From Schistosoma mansoni (lineage: Eukaryota > Platyhelminthes > Trematoda > Strigeidida > Schistosomatidae): a stretch of 64,000 bases of DNA. Under the pieces are notes generated by a model that searched no databases, was not told the origin of the DNA, and saw only the letters and a list, made by a program, of their open reading frames with translations. Made by a program: the position numbers and the translations under genes. How positions within the stretch are numbered: position 1 is the first letter of the stretch; every line of letters begins with the position of its first letter. Below, piece after piece: positions 46,401-58,100 of the stretch. The stretch spans positions 15,240,770 through 15,304,769 of the forward strand of contig NC_031497.1 in the NCBI RefSeq assembly GCF_000237925.1, read 5' to 3'.

Positions 46401-48070
46401 ATGTCTCCCATCAAGTTCATTGTTCATTGTCCAGGGTTGCCAGAAGATTTGAGAGGTTCGTAAGCAATAGATTAGCAACAATGCACGAACTGTGTACAAC
46501 AAGCCAATGGAGATTTGTTGAAAGTAAACAGAACCCTGCGGAGAATGCTTCGCCTAAATTGCCGTCAGCTGAGTAGTTTCACGGACCGAACGTTTTATGG
46601 CAGAACGAAAGTGACTGGCCTAATTCAGGAGAAAAGGAAAACTTTGTCTTAGCCCATCTGTATACAGAACCAGGTGAGGTACTCGTGGGGGATAATTTAG
46701 ACTGATTTCGGATCACTATTCGTTCTATGCAAAGATTCCGTCCATATTGTCAGGAAGAAATTGGACATCAAACCATTAATTCTTGGTAGATTGAGGTTGG
46801 AAGATATTGCTAGCGGGAAGCGGGATATAATAAGGTTTGTTCAAATTATCTCATTCCTCACAGATATGGAGACAGTACGACCCGTACAACATAAAGACAG
46901 GCACGGCAATACATCTGAACTTCAAGAAAGACAGAGGATTGGAATAGGTGAACCTGTTACGAATAAAGAAATGACACCCCATCTAATCTCTACCGGTAAG
47001 GCAATGAGAAGTAGCGTTGCATGTAAGAAACCGATAAAAGATCTTAATTCACCGGTAATAGATAACGTTATCCGAGTAGGTGGACGACTTCAGTTATCGT
47101 ACTTGCCCTTCGAAAGCAAACATCCGCTCGTACTTCCTAGTAATCATTTTGTTACTGACTTGGTCGTAATGCACTATCATTTATGTAACGCGCATTCCGG
47201 TATTACTCACACCTTGAACAGTCTCCGCGAATAGTTCTTGATTATTATAGCTAAGGCTACTATGCGAAGAGTCATGAGGCGGTGTTTCCGATTGAAGAGG
47301 CTCAACACTACGCTGTGCATACACGTTATGGCTCCACTACTCCCACAGACACTTAAGTACTACCATCCAATTCTGTTAGTAAATACTATTTCGGACCGTT
47401 TTATTTTGAGGGAAGATTAGTCGTTGAAAAATGTTACGGCTGTTTGTTTACTTGCCTGTCTATCGGGGCAGTTCACATCCAACTAGCCCACACCTTGGAT
47501 ACTGATTCGGTTTAATGAGCTCTCTCGAGATTCGTTGCTAAGAAGGGACACAAAAAACATGTGTTTAACGGCAACTGTTCAAACTTCAGAGCTGATGCGA
47601 GTCTTATACAAGTTGTGTGTAGTTGGGACCCGAACAAGTTATTAAATGCCCTCCTGAATAGAGGTTGTGAATGGCAGTTTAAAGCTCCGAGAGCTGGTCA
47701 CCGAGCTGGTGTATGCGAACGCGTCATAAAGTCGATAAGAAGAATTTTACAATCACTACTGTTTCAGAAGGTAGTAACGGATGACAATTTAGAAGCGTTT
47801 TTATTGGAGACCTAAGTAATATTGAACAATCGGCCACTCTTAAAGCTGGTTAAGGACTGTGATAATTTGAATTTATTCACAGTAGATCAGTCATTGTTAG
47901 TTCATACAGGTGTATCTTTCTACGAAGCTCAGATGGGAAAAACATGTCCATATAACAGGACATGGAAAGAAATCTCAACAACTAGTCAATCTATCCCGAA
48001 AAAGATGAATGAAGGAATACCTACCAATACTCAAGGCGAGATCCAGGCGGTCGGACATGCATGAAGTTGT
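43476..48070 (+). mobile_element. BEL/Pao LTR-retrotransposon fossil, internal region
   Basis: In order: a gag-like part (about 43476-44450; PEEGYCKALELLKKAFG, ISD-type YVSDLNSTETIE), a cysteine-rich knuckle region (about 44680-44900), protease remnant (about 44900-45130), reverse transcriptase (about 45230-45860, with the YVDD motif typical of the clade), RNase H (about 46140-46580), and integrase (about 46760-47815; HYHLCNAHSGITHTL, then GCEWQFKAPRAGHRAGVCER). The layout matches schistosome BEL/Pao elements such as Sinbad/Saci-1. No flanking LTRs were recognised. It is broken by roughly a dozen or more disruptions and looks old. It lies between PDHB and NUP88. Confidence 0.85.
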
Positions 48071-48105
48071 GGCTCCTTGTTATGTTATACTGTAAAACCT
48101 TTTTT

Positions 48106-48642
48106 AGCCCCCAAATGCCCTGGTACGGCTGAGAGTGGGGAGAGTCCACTCTCCCTCTCGAAATGCTCCTATATGGCCCCGCGAATATATAGCCTCTGTC
48201 AGGGAAGTCCTACTCACTGCCTTCTCAGACCACGGGAGTTGTTTACGAAATTAAGAGGACGAAAAGCGAATGTCCGACGCTTTAACCGGGTTGGTGGACA
48301 AGGTGAGTCCACCTAGGGGAGATAGAAAACCCTGATTCCAAACCAATAGTGCACATGGGCTCCAGTACTCTGAGGGAACAAATGGCGTATGAATCAATCG
48401 TTGGTCACCGGCTACCATGGGACTGCATCTCCTCATGATGCTTCACTGCCTTGTGGATCAGACATTTAGGTCAAAGGCTCGGGGTTTGGTCCCCTAAGAA
48501 AACCACCTGCTTCAGTTTGGGCACCTAGGCAGTATCACAGCCCTCACACAAATCAAATGAGATTTGTGTGGCGCATATGTATCTGGTGCTTCCTTGTACC
48601 AATATTTATGTGTCTAAATAAATAAATAAAATAAAATAAATG
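48106..48642 (+). mobile_element. SINE-like 0.53-kb retroposon, copy 2
   Basis: It starts AGCCCCCAAATGCCCTGGTA just past the recognisable end of the BEL/Pao fossil and ends in a tail of TAAA units at 48614-48642. It is full length compared with the other two copies. Its last 60 bp resemble the 3' end of the LINE at 62515-64000. Confidence 0.8.
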
Positions 48643-51216
48643 ATATTTAGTGTTAATATTTAACCATGTGGATTACTGCTGAACCTGGGAAATGAAAGAA
48701 ACACAATGATATATTACAGAAAAACTGAGTCCCTACCAGTTAATCTCGATCGACAAAAGCGAATCGACCAGTGACAGTCGAGTTAAACGCCCGCCATTAA
48801 AGACTCAATTAATCCTACACTGGTTGCCATTCTGACACTTTTAATTTAACCACCTGCCATAAAACCGCACCAGTTACATAATCCTGACTAATCCTTGTCT
48901 CCGACTCATTTTGTAATACCCCTTCAAGTGTTCGGTACGGATGTGTCGGTTGTTCTCCTTATAACTTCACTATATTGCCTTTTTATACTAGTTGCATAAG
49001 TTTACATTTTGCAAACACAACGAAACTTCTGGTTATATACGTAGAAACCTGTTTTGATAATAGCCCTGCTATGACTTTGTATGAGACAGCATGAGGGCTT
49101 TCCAAGGAATTTATTTGTAAGAAAATTAAAACTAACACAACCTATCTATTGACGATTCTCGTTCAACAGAATTTTTTCGTGGAGTTAGTTGTTACAACAC
49201 CTGTCAAAATAAGTGATAATTGAAAAAATCGTATTGTTCTGGCTTGCCTGTGTCATTAATAGCGGCCATTACTACTGCTTGACCACTGTCCATAAAACAA
49301 TTTGTGAATAATTACTTCTCATAACATCAGCGAATATACCTGAAGTGGGTTTGACATAATTTGTCAACTCTTTTCTCGTCTAGACAAACAAGACAGGACG
49401 ACAATGTCCACAATAAATCGTACACATTGGCAGAGGCGAACAGAACCTACTAAAACATTCATTCATTCTTGTCGTCTCTGTTTATGCGTGCAACATCAAA
49501 ATACTTCCCACAAAACTCAACTTCTTGTTGGGTAGCAAAAAGAAGTCAATTGAGAATTCCATTCCGTACATGAAACTTACTACAATCTACTATGAAGTAA
49601 TGAACTAAAAAGGTCATATTTGGAGCAACCAGCTTACTTTTATTAAATTATACACTTACTAATAGCAATCCCAGGCTTCCTGTTGCGGACGTCACTGACG
49701 GTGACTTCGCTGTGAAAACTATTCTTCACATATTTCAGTACACTGTTCAACGCCGATGTTTGTTGAAGTGAAGCGGATACGTTTTCCCTCTCTACATCTA
49801 ATAAACTTCTAATCAATAGGTTACATAAAAATCTTGTGGAACATGTGTGATTGAAGGGACGTATCCTTTAATTACCACCATTAAAAAACTTCCAAGAATA
49901 GACTTACAGTCAGACTTACAATCGAACTACATGGTTTCAACATAACCACATATTTTTACAGCTCTTAATGTGCCTAGCACCCCAAGATTGTCTTTAAACA
50001 CCGAAAGTGGATTCCGAAATAAAGTGTAAATACTTTCAACTCTCATTACGATTTCCTTTACATCTCTGACAAGTGCATTGGGTACATGTCATCCTCATTC
50101 ATATGATTCCCACTCCATTTGCCCGTAGGGAGTCATTAAAAGCATGTTCCGATTCTTCCCGATGTAGAACCTCTGACCAAAAAATCGTTTTCGAGAGAGA
50201 AATGCTGAGTATACGGGAGCTGTATTTTAAACAATTGATACAATAGCATTATCATTAGCCATCGGTAAGATTTGGTTTAGGTACAGAATAATAAAATAAC
50301 AAGGAATAAAAGAAGCGACCCACTAATAAGAATATTTGAAAGTCAATCACTAGGCACAGATGCAAGTATACCAAAAGATTGATACAGGACACCATTTGCC
50401 GGGCCTATTCGTGGTATTCAAATACTAGAGTCCCGCAGCCACCCCAGCCCTTCAAGGTTGTGTAAACTAAGAAGAGGAAATTATAACCGGGGAATGATTT
50501 CCGATTTATACTCTAAAAACATCACAACCGGCCTAAACTCTTTTATATCATTAGGCGGAGACGGATAAATATAAGTCCAACATGTTTTACGCCTAGAGTG
50601 TAGGAGAGTGTTCTTGGTGACAGAAGGATCTAATTCTGTCATGTCTTGTTATTGGAGTTCACTATGGCCTACAATGTTACGGATTTAGGAATAAAAACGA
50701 TTGGACTTCCCTAATACGATCGGTTGTCTTCGGAGTTGACAACAACCAATTATGCTCAACACATCAAACCTCGACAGCTGGGTCAGGAAGGAGACGGAAT
50801 TGCAAGTAGCCTAATATTTGTGGTAGAACAAGCAACTCAGACGAAATTGGTACAAAAGTTGTTACTGTAGTAGCAGAATATGACCTTCGAGCATGTAGCA
50901 ATCTGGCGAATAAAAAAAAACATGACAACCAATCAGAGGGCAAGGGTCATGCGAAAAATCGAATTGGTAAAAATTATGCGAGCGGTCACCGTTTCAGAAG
51001 AGATCCCATCCATTTTAATAAAATCTGACTATTCTTGCCACCAACTGAACAGATTCTTAATATTTTTCTCCTGAAAACGAGCAGAAACAAATTAGAGACT
51101 AAAAGAGGAAGTAATTGACGAGTTAAATATTGAGCAGTCTTCTTCAATACCTACAAAGAATACGTAAGAGTCTGGAAATCTAAATTATCAGGCAGTTCGC
51201 TTATAAGAAATAAGGG
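48643..51216. other. Intergenic DNA, nothing firmly recognised
   Basis: No gene or known repeat could be supported. A stretch near 49410-49440 (AATAAATCG, then ACACATTGGCAGAGG) faintly resembles an LTR end next to a primer site, but no partner LTR was found. Confidence 0.4.
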
Positions 51217-51290
51217 GGCGAGACTATAATTTATGGACGACCTCTGAGCGACGCTAAACTGACCCTGAGAATGTCCATCTACTAACTAGG
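51217..51290 (+). mobile_element. Isolated Merlin-type terminus
   Basis: GGCGAGACTATAATTTATGG and the following CGACCTCTGAGCGA match the right end of the Merlin element at 40773 read inward. No transposase or opposite terminus was found nearby. Confidence 0.6.
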
Positions 51291-51539
51291 ACTAAATGAT
51301 GGTTATAAAGCAGTGTGAGGAATTGTGCGGTGAATTATTTTTGACATTTACACCGACGTCAAGAGAACCTAATAACGCTACTATCGAACAGTCCAGAGTG
51401 ACTTCGAGTCAAACTGATTCTATAACGAATTAAATGATTAGCCAGTTGAATTGTCAATCACTCTGGGGTTTTTAGTTTCGTTCTTGTTATTACTCAAGAT
51501 ACTACTGTATTCATAATCAATCTCCCTCTTCACTTCCCA

Positions 51540-51910
51540 CTATTCCTTCTACCTTAACTTTCAACCCTAAACATTCTCCTTTGGTTTCCTCCTCAAGTGT
51601 CACCATGTCCAACGGTTCTAGTGCGCGAAACGCTGTCCCAGGTCTACTAAAACCTCGCTCCAAACTACACATTGGAGCCTTCAACGTACGCACCCTATGT
51701 CAAATCGGTCAACAGGCCTCCTTGGCTAAAACCCTAGAATCTCGTACCATGGATGTATGCTGTGTCTCCAGGACTGGCCTGCGTCAACACCTGAACTAAG
51801 GATAGGGAACGAAGTAGTCGAACGTTTCGACACCTTCACTTATCTTGGAAGTCTGATCAGCCCTAATGGGTTGGTGTCTGACGAAATCTCAGCATACATA
51901 CGTATTATGT
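51540..51910 (+). mobile_element. RTE LINE copy with a large internal deletion
   Basis: 51581-51776 encodes the endonuclease start (KPRSKLHIGAFNVRTLCQIG, MDVCCVSRT). At about 51775 it jumps directly into the C-terminal RT region (ACTGGCCTGCGTCAACACC, then [18 protein letters not shown], read in another frame). More than half of the ORF is missing. It stops near 51910 without the 3' end, about 200 bp past the NUP88 stop codon. Confidence 0.8.
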
Positions 51911-52106
51911 GAGTGCTGCACACTGAACAATCTTACTTACTCGACAAACTTTAGTACTCAAAAGTAAAAGTAAAAATGATCGAGAAACTAGGACTTATAG
52001 GATAATTTACTCATAAAATTAATTTACAGATATACAAAATAATCCAAATGAACGGGTTCAGTATTATTTCTGGAATTAATTATGCACGGGAAAATAAAAT
52101 AAGGTA

Positions 52107-55100
52107 CTAGGTGGGATTTATAGTCTTTGTGTTAAGCGTTTTAACTGCGTTAATTAACATCTTGATTTCCAAAGTTTCCCGGCGAAGTTCTTCTGATACT
52201 GTTTGCCACTGATTTCCTTCGATATTTTCCGTGGTTCTAAGAAGGCTGCCAGGTAGAGAGCTACGAATAGATGATTTGTCTGTTTTTTTACGCAACAGTA
52301 TTTGTCTTTCCAATTTGTCACGACGGTTCTTGAGATTTGATAACCATTGCCTAAGGCCTTTGTGTAGACGATCACGAATCACGATAACTTCATTACGCAT
52401 TGCGATTTCAGCTTTGGTAGGACCTTCGCCTAAAGCTAAACACAGTAGATTATAATAATAACAGTGGAAATCAATAATGAACGCTTACAGGATAATACAC
52501 TTTAAAAATAACTGAAATCTAATTTAGCTAAATAAAAATGTTTGCTGAAATTGAAGAGTTTTAGTTTCGAAGATATTTCACCACTATATATCAAGTGCGA
52601 CAAAGCAACGGGACCAGATAACATCCCGGCAGAGGCAGTGAAAGCAGATGTAGCAGCAACTGCAGAGATACTCCACACTCTCTTCAGTAAGATTTGGGAT
52701 GAAGAACAAGTACCAACAGACTGGAAAGGACTTCTGATCAAGATACCAAAGAAATGCGATCTCAGCCAGTGTGATAACTACAGGGGCATCACTCTTCTCT
52801 CAATACCAGGAAAAGCCTTCGACAGGATATTGTTAAACAGAATAAGAGACTCCGTTGACGCCCAACTTCGAGATCGACAGGCTGGATTTCGTAAGGATCG
52901 ATCGTGTACAGACCAAATTGCAACTCTATGGATTATTGTGGAACAATCAGTTGAATGGAATTCATCACTCTACATCAACTTCATTGACTACGAGAAAGCA
53001 TTTGATAGCGTGGACAGGACAACACTATGGAGGCTTCTTCAACACTACGGCGTGCCTGAGAAGATAGTCAATATCATACGGAACTCCTGTGATGAATTAA
53101 ATTGCCAAGTCATCCATGGAGGACAACTCACAGACTCATTCAAGGTAAAGACCGGTGTTAGGCAAGGTTACTTACTCTCACCCTTTCTCTTTCTCCTGGT
53201 GATCGACTGGACCATGAAGACGTCAGCATCTGGAGAGAAGCACGGGATACAGTGGACAGCTATGATGCAGCTAGACAATTTAGACTTCGCAGATGATCTG
53301 GCTCTTCTATCACACACGCAACAACAAATGCAGAAGAAGACCAATGTAGCAGCAGCCTCAGCAGCAGGTCTCGATATAAACAAAGGGAAAAGCAAGACTC
53401 TCTGATACAATACAGCATGCACCGATCGAATTACAATAGACGGAGAAGCTCTGGAGGATGTGAAAACCTTCACATATCTGGGCAGCATCATTGATGAACA
53501 CGGTAGATCTGATGCAGATGTGAGGGCAAGGATCGACAAAGCAAGAGCAGCATATCTACAACTGAAGAACATCTGGGACTCAAGACAATTGTCAACCAAC
53601 ACCAAGATCAGAATTTTCAATACAAATGTCGAGACAGTTCTACTGTATGGGGCAGAGACGTGGAGAAATACGAAAGCCATCATCCAGAATATACAGGTGT
53701 TTATTAACAGTTGTCTACGCAAGATGCTTCGGATCCGTTGGCCAAACACTATCAGCAACAAGATACTGTGGGAGACAACAAACCAGACTCCAGCGGAGGA
53801 AGAAGTCAGGAAGAAGCGATGGAAGTGGATAGGACACATATTGAAGAACTCACCCAACTGCGTCACAAGACAGGCCCTCACATGGAATCCTCAAGGCCAA
53901 AGGAGAAGAGGAAGACCAAAGAACACATTACCTCGAGAAGTGGAAACAGACATGAGAAGAATGAACAAAAACTGGATAGAACTAGAAAGGAAGGCCCAGG
54001 ACAGAGCGGGTTGGAGAATGCTGGTCGGCGGCCTATGCTCCATTGGGAGTAACAGGCGTTAGTAAGTAAGTAGACATTTTACTAAGAGAGTGTCATAGCA
54101 TGTAAGGTTTTGAAAAACTTTACTGGCTAGAAAAACCTGTAACTCAAAGATCTTACTGCGTTTCAGTTACCTTACAATTTCACATTAGACCGTACAAGGT
54201 AATACTTCAATTAGCAATGCTGGTTCACGAAGGAACAAACTGCAGACATAGTGGGATTAAGCCATAAGGTTACTGGCCCCGAGTACCTAGTTAATGATTA
54301 GGGACCTTACGAGGCGAGATTCGAAATCGGTCGCAGTAGTCCAGATACTAGGTCATGAATCCTAACAGTATCCCACTGCTACGTAACGTCACCGTATTTC
54401 TTAATTACGAACACGTTCCTCGATATCTAGTTTTTTCTATGTTATTTCAAATCTCGTTATTTGACTTGTTGAACCAATGTTGCTGTGTTGGTGAAATGTA
54501 ACAACTTTAGCTGATAAATACCTGCAGAAGATCCGACGTTGCTCACAACTGACTGACTTGATCAGGATGCTTGGTAATTGTTCCATTCAGTTTTTATAGC
54601 GTTAAATTGATGTAAGCTTTAGCAACACATTCTAAAATTTTGTTTTAAAATTAATAAGGATTTAACAGGAAGTTAAAGAACTATTTACTTACCGGCCAAA
54701 CGAGTTGCTAAGTTAGCCATACGTTTGTCTAACATACTTTGACGCTCAGTGATTATAGAGTGACGTTTTGCTAACTCCTCAGCTTTAGATTGCAAAGTTT
54801 GACGTTCAGATGTTAGCTTCATTGCTTCGGAATGTTGAGCTGAAATTATATCTTGTAATTGTCTAGAATGATGCTCAATCATTGAGCGAGCTCTCATTAA
54901 ACGATCTAGAGGTCCTTTGCGCAGTATGTCAGAGACCTAAAACAAACCAAACTACATAAGGTTATTTATTTCCAGTCATTCAAAATTTTGGAGTATGACA
55001 GCATTTTTACGATTGCATCAAGCGCTATGATAATCATTTTGACTAGTCAGAAGGTAGAAATAATAAAGGCCTGCAACGAAACAATAGGCTCAGAATAATA

Positions 55101-58100
55101 AGCAACTTGTTTATTAGGTATGTGTGCATAGGTGTGAAGGCTAATGATACTATCCGGTTTCTCAAACTAAAGTAGGTAGAGTGGGCTTCGAACAAAAGCG
55201 GTAAGCACCGATCTACACTATAAAGTTCTGATTTAATCATTATACGTGAAACTAATGACCAGACAAAATGAATTCAGAAACATTTCACGAGTAAGTTGTG
55301 ATTTCAATATCGGTGCAACTACAATAAGTATCAACTAATATTCAGCAACTGAATTATAAGATTCACACATTACCTTAATAAAAAATTGAACCAACTGTTG
55401 CTGGGTAAGATCAGGTTGTAAATTTAATCCTGTTATCACTGGAAAATGTGAATTTTCTCCCGATAATACTTGTTTTATTTGAGATGTGAAATGTGAACGG
55501 AGAGTTGAGTTACAGGAATCATATTGATCAGTAGTTCTGAGATATAAAAAGACAAAAGAATTTATCAACTTACATTGTACACCACACATATTACGAAAAT
55601 CAAATAAGTGCAAAGAAATGAATAAAAATAACTCTCAAAGTATGCACTTGATTAATGGGAGGTGACTGTCGACAGACAGCGCCGAGAAGTCCCAAACAAA
55701 AACTAAACAAATCATCAGTCCTACCCGGTTTTTAATAATGTACTAAGCTTATGTCACTTAACGATGAAAGTAAGGTTCGAAAAATACACATCATAGTAAT
55801 GTTACATGCACAATAGAGCCTGAGAGAATGGAACGGTGACCTAATGCTTAGAACATTTGGCTTTTAAAAAGTAGATTGCACAGTCAGATGCCATTACACC
55901 TTCAATCTTATCAGTCGCGTAGTATCAATGGCCCTCATAAGAACAGCGTGATTACTCAGAGTCGAATACATAAAATTGTACGTGGTAAGTGCGAGTTCTG
56001 AGAATGATGGAGAATATCTTTCAGTCAACATATCTATGAAAGTGAGAGTGAAATGTGGCATACATGTAAGTCATTAAACAAGAACAAGTTCCTATACTAA
56101 GATAGGTATCAGCGTAGAGTTCATAGTTTGACCTAAATCTGTTTCTTTTAATAATTGCATGAATAGTCAAACCGTAGTAAAATCAAACCGATTTTAAATA
56201 TTGCTTTTTGAAGATAAGATACTTCATCGTGATATACAACCACCTTTTGACTACTTAAATTGATATTTGAATCTTAAAATCACTTGTATTTGTATGCCAG
56301 TGTTTCGCTATTCTGTGTTTTATCGATATACTGTTCGAAAATCCAAGTTAACCAGAAGCAGTTAAAATATGTATCTTAAATTTTGTTTCTGAAGGCTAAC
56401 TATACAAACCAGAACCATACCAAAGTGTCTAATCTATTTATTTTGAGGCAAAATCTGTAATTGCTGGGTCAATAGTTCAGGATGTTAATTACCAGCTACA
56501 TGATCTTACTTCAATCAAGGCAATAATCGAACAACAATGTCCAACTCCAATATTTACGACATGAATAAAAATCCGACTGTACAAAAGGAATTTAAACTGT
56601 ACTTATGTAAAAATAAGAACAATATTGTTTAGTTCCAGTCAACTTTTATATATTCCTGAATGAGATGATGGCAAATCTTTATTCAGAAACTAGGAAAAGG
56701 TTGGGAACACAATGCTGAGTTAGATTTCAATAGGAACTTTCCATACAGTTCTTGGAAAGTGATAGATTACATGCCATATCCTAATTGAACAATTACCGAT
56801 TTTGTTACGAATTTTAGTTGGTGTCCAGAAGCTTTCAGGATATAACGGTCACACATAAACCTATAAATATCCTCATTTTCTGTACCTAAAATAACTTTAG
56901 AAGTAAAGCCTTACTTTCTACTTACTTTGATCCGGAAACAAAAGGAGGAAAATTATGAGAAGTGGTTTTACTTCTAAGTTAGAAGTAAAGCCACTTCTCA
57001 TAATTTTNNNNNNNNNNNNNNNNNNNNNNNNNNNNNNNNNNNNNNNNNNNNNNNNNNNNNNNNNNNNNNNNNNNNNNNNNNNNNNNNNNNNNNNNNNNNN
57101 NNNNNNNNNNNNNNNNNNNNNNNNNNNNNNNNNNNNNNNNNNNNNNNNNNNNNNNNNNNNNNNNNNNNNNNNNNNNNNNNNNNNNNNNNNNNNNNNNNNN
57201 NNNNNNNTAATTTTCCTCCTTTTGTTTCCGGATCAAATGTTAGAGATTTACGGAAAACTAGGAAGGAGTTAGAAGTCGATATTAGATGTCCGAGCATTAG
57301 ACTTGTCAATTTCTTTGTCAAACGGTTGCCTATTACTACATTTGCTGTAAACTACAGAAATAAATAAATTGTATTGCAAAGACAAGTTTGACTAGCTGTG
57401 AAACTTTACAAAATCTTATAATAGTTATTTTTATCGAGACTTATATTCAATGCAGTTGTCATATGAGTATGAAGATAAATAAATTTGATAACCTTGAATC
57501 TAACCCAGTGTAACGTTGTTGTTTCATAGCATAAATTTCAGGTTTCCGTGTTAGATTGATGAAATGCACCAGACATGAATAATCAGTCATACTGGCAGTC
57601 GAATCAATTTGTTGGATAGGTGCACGGATAAACAAAAGTGTGACACCTTTAGTTGATCGACAATCAGCTAATGTAGTTGTATTTTTGGATTTGGGTTGAT
57701 TTTTTGACAGGAAATTACTTGGTAGTTCAATGAAGCCAGCTAGTCTAAACTTTCCCTCTATATCGTCATTCATCCCATCAGGGGTAGAGATAGTAATTTG
57801 GCCACAGACAAGGTGTTTCACACATGACTGCCAATCCCGAATCTCTGAAATAAAAAAAGGATTCAGAAGTTTCCGAAGAAAATAAACCATCAGAGAATGA
57901 CCAATTTATGGTAAATTCATAATCATGACAAAAAGTTGGTAACTCCACATAGTGATACATTTAATTTCTAGTAAATAAAAATCTATCAGTAAATAATGAA
58001 TTTCAATTAGATTGAGGGTTTGCGTGATACCATATCCCCAGATGTTGATTTCATCTGCAAACCGACAATACACGAAAATTTCAACGAACACCGGAAACAA

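Noticed and set aside
48106-48316. Protein-coding ORFs in the SINE-like 0.53-kb repeat
   Set aside because: Frames are not conserved between the three copies; small length differences shift them, so the ORFs are chance products.
49405-49445. LTR end plus primer-binding-site-like sequence
   Set aside because: No matching second LTR and no coding region in the right place next to it. The similarity is too short.
56955-57321. ORFs spanning the N run
   Set aside because: They exist only because unknown bases are read as open.
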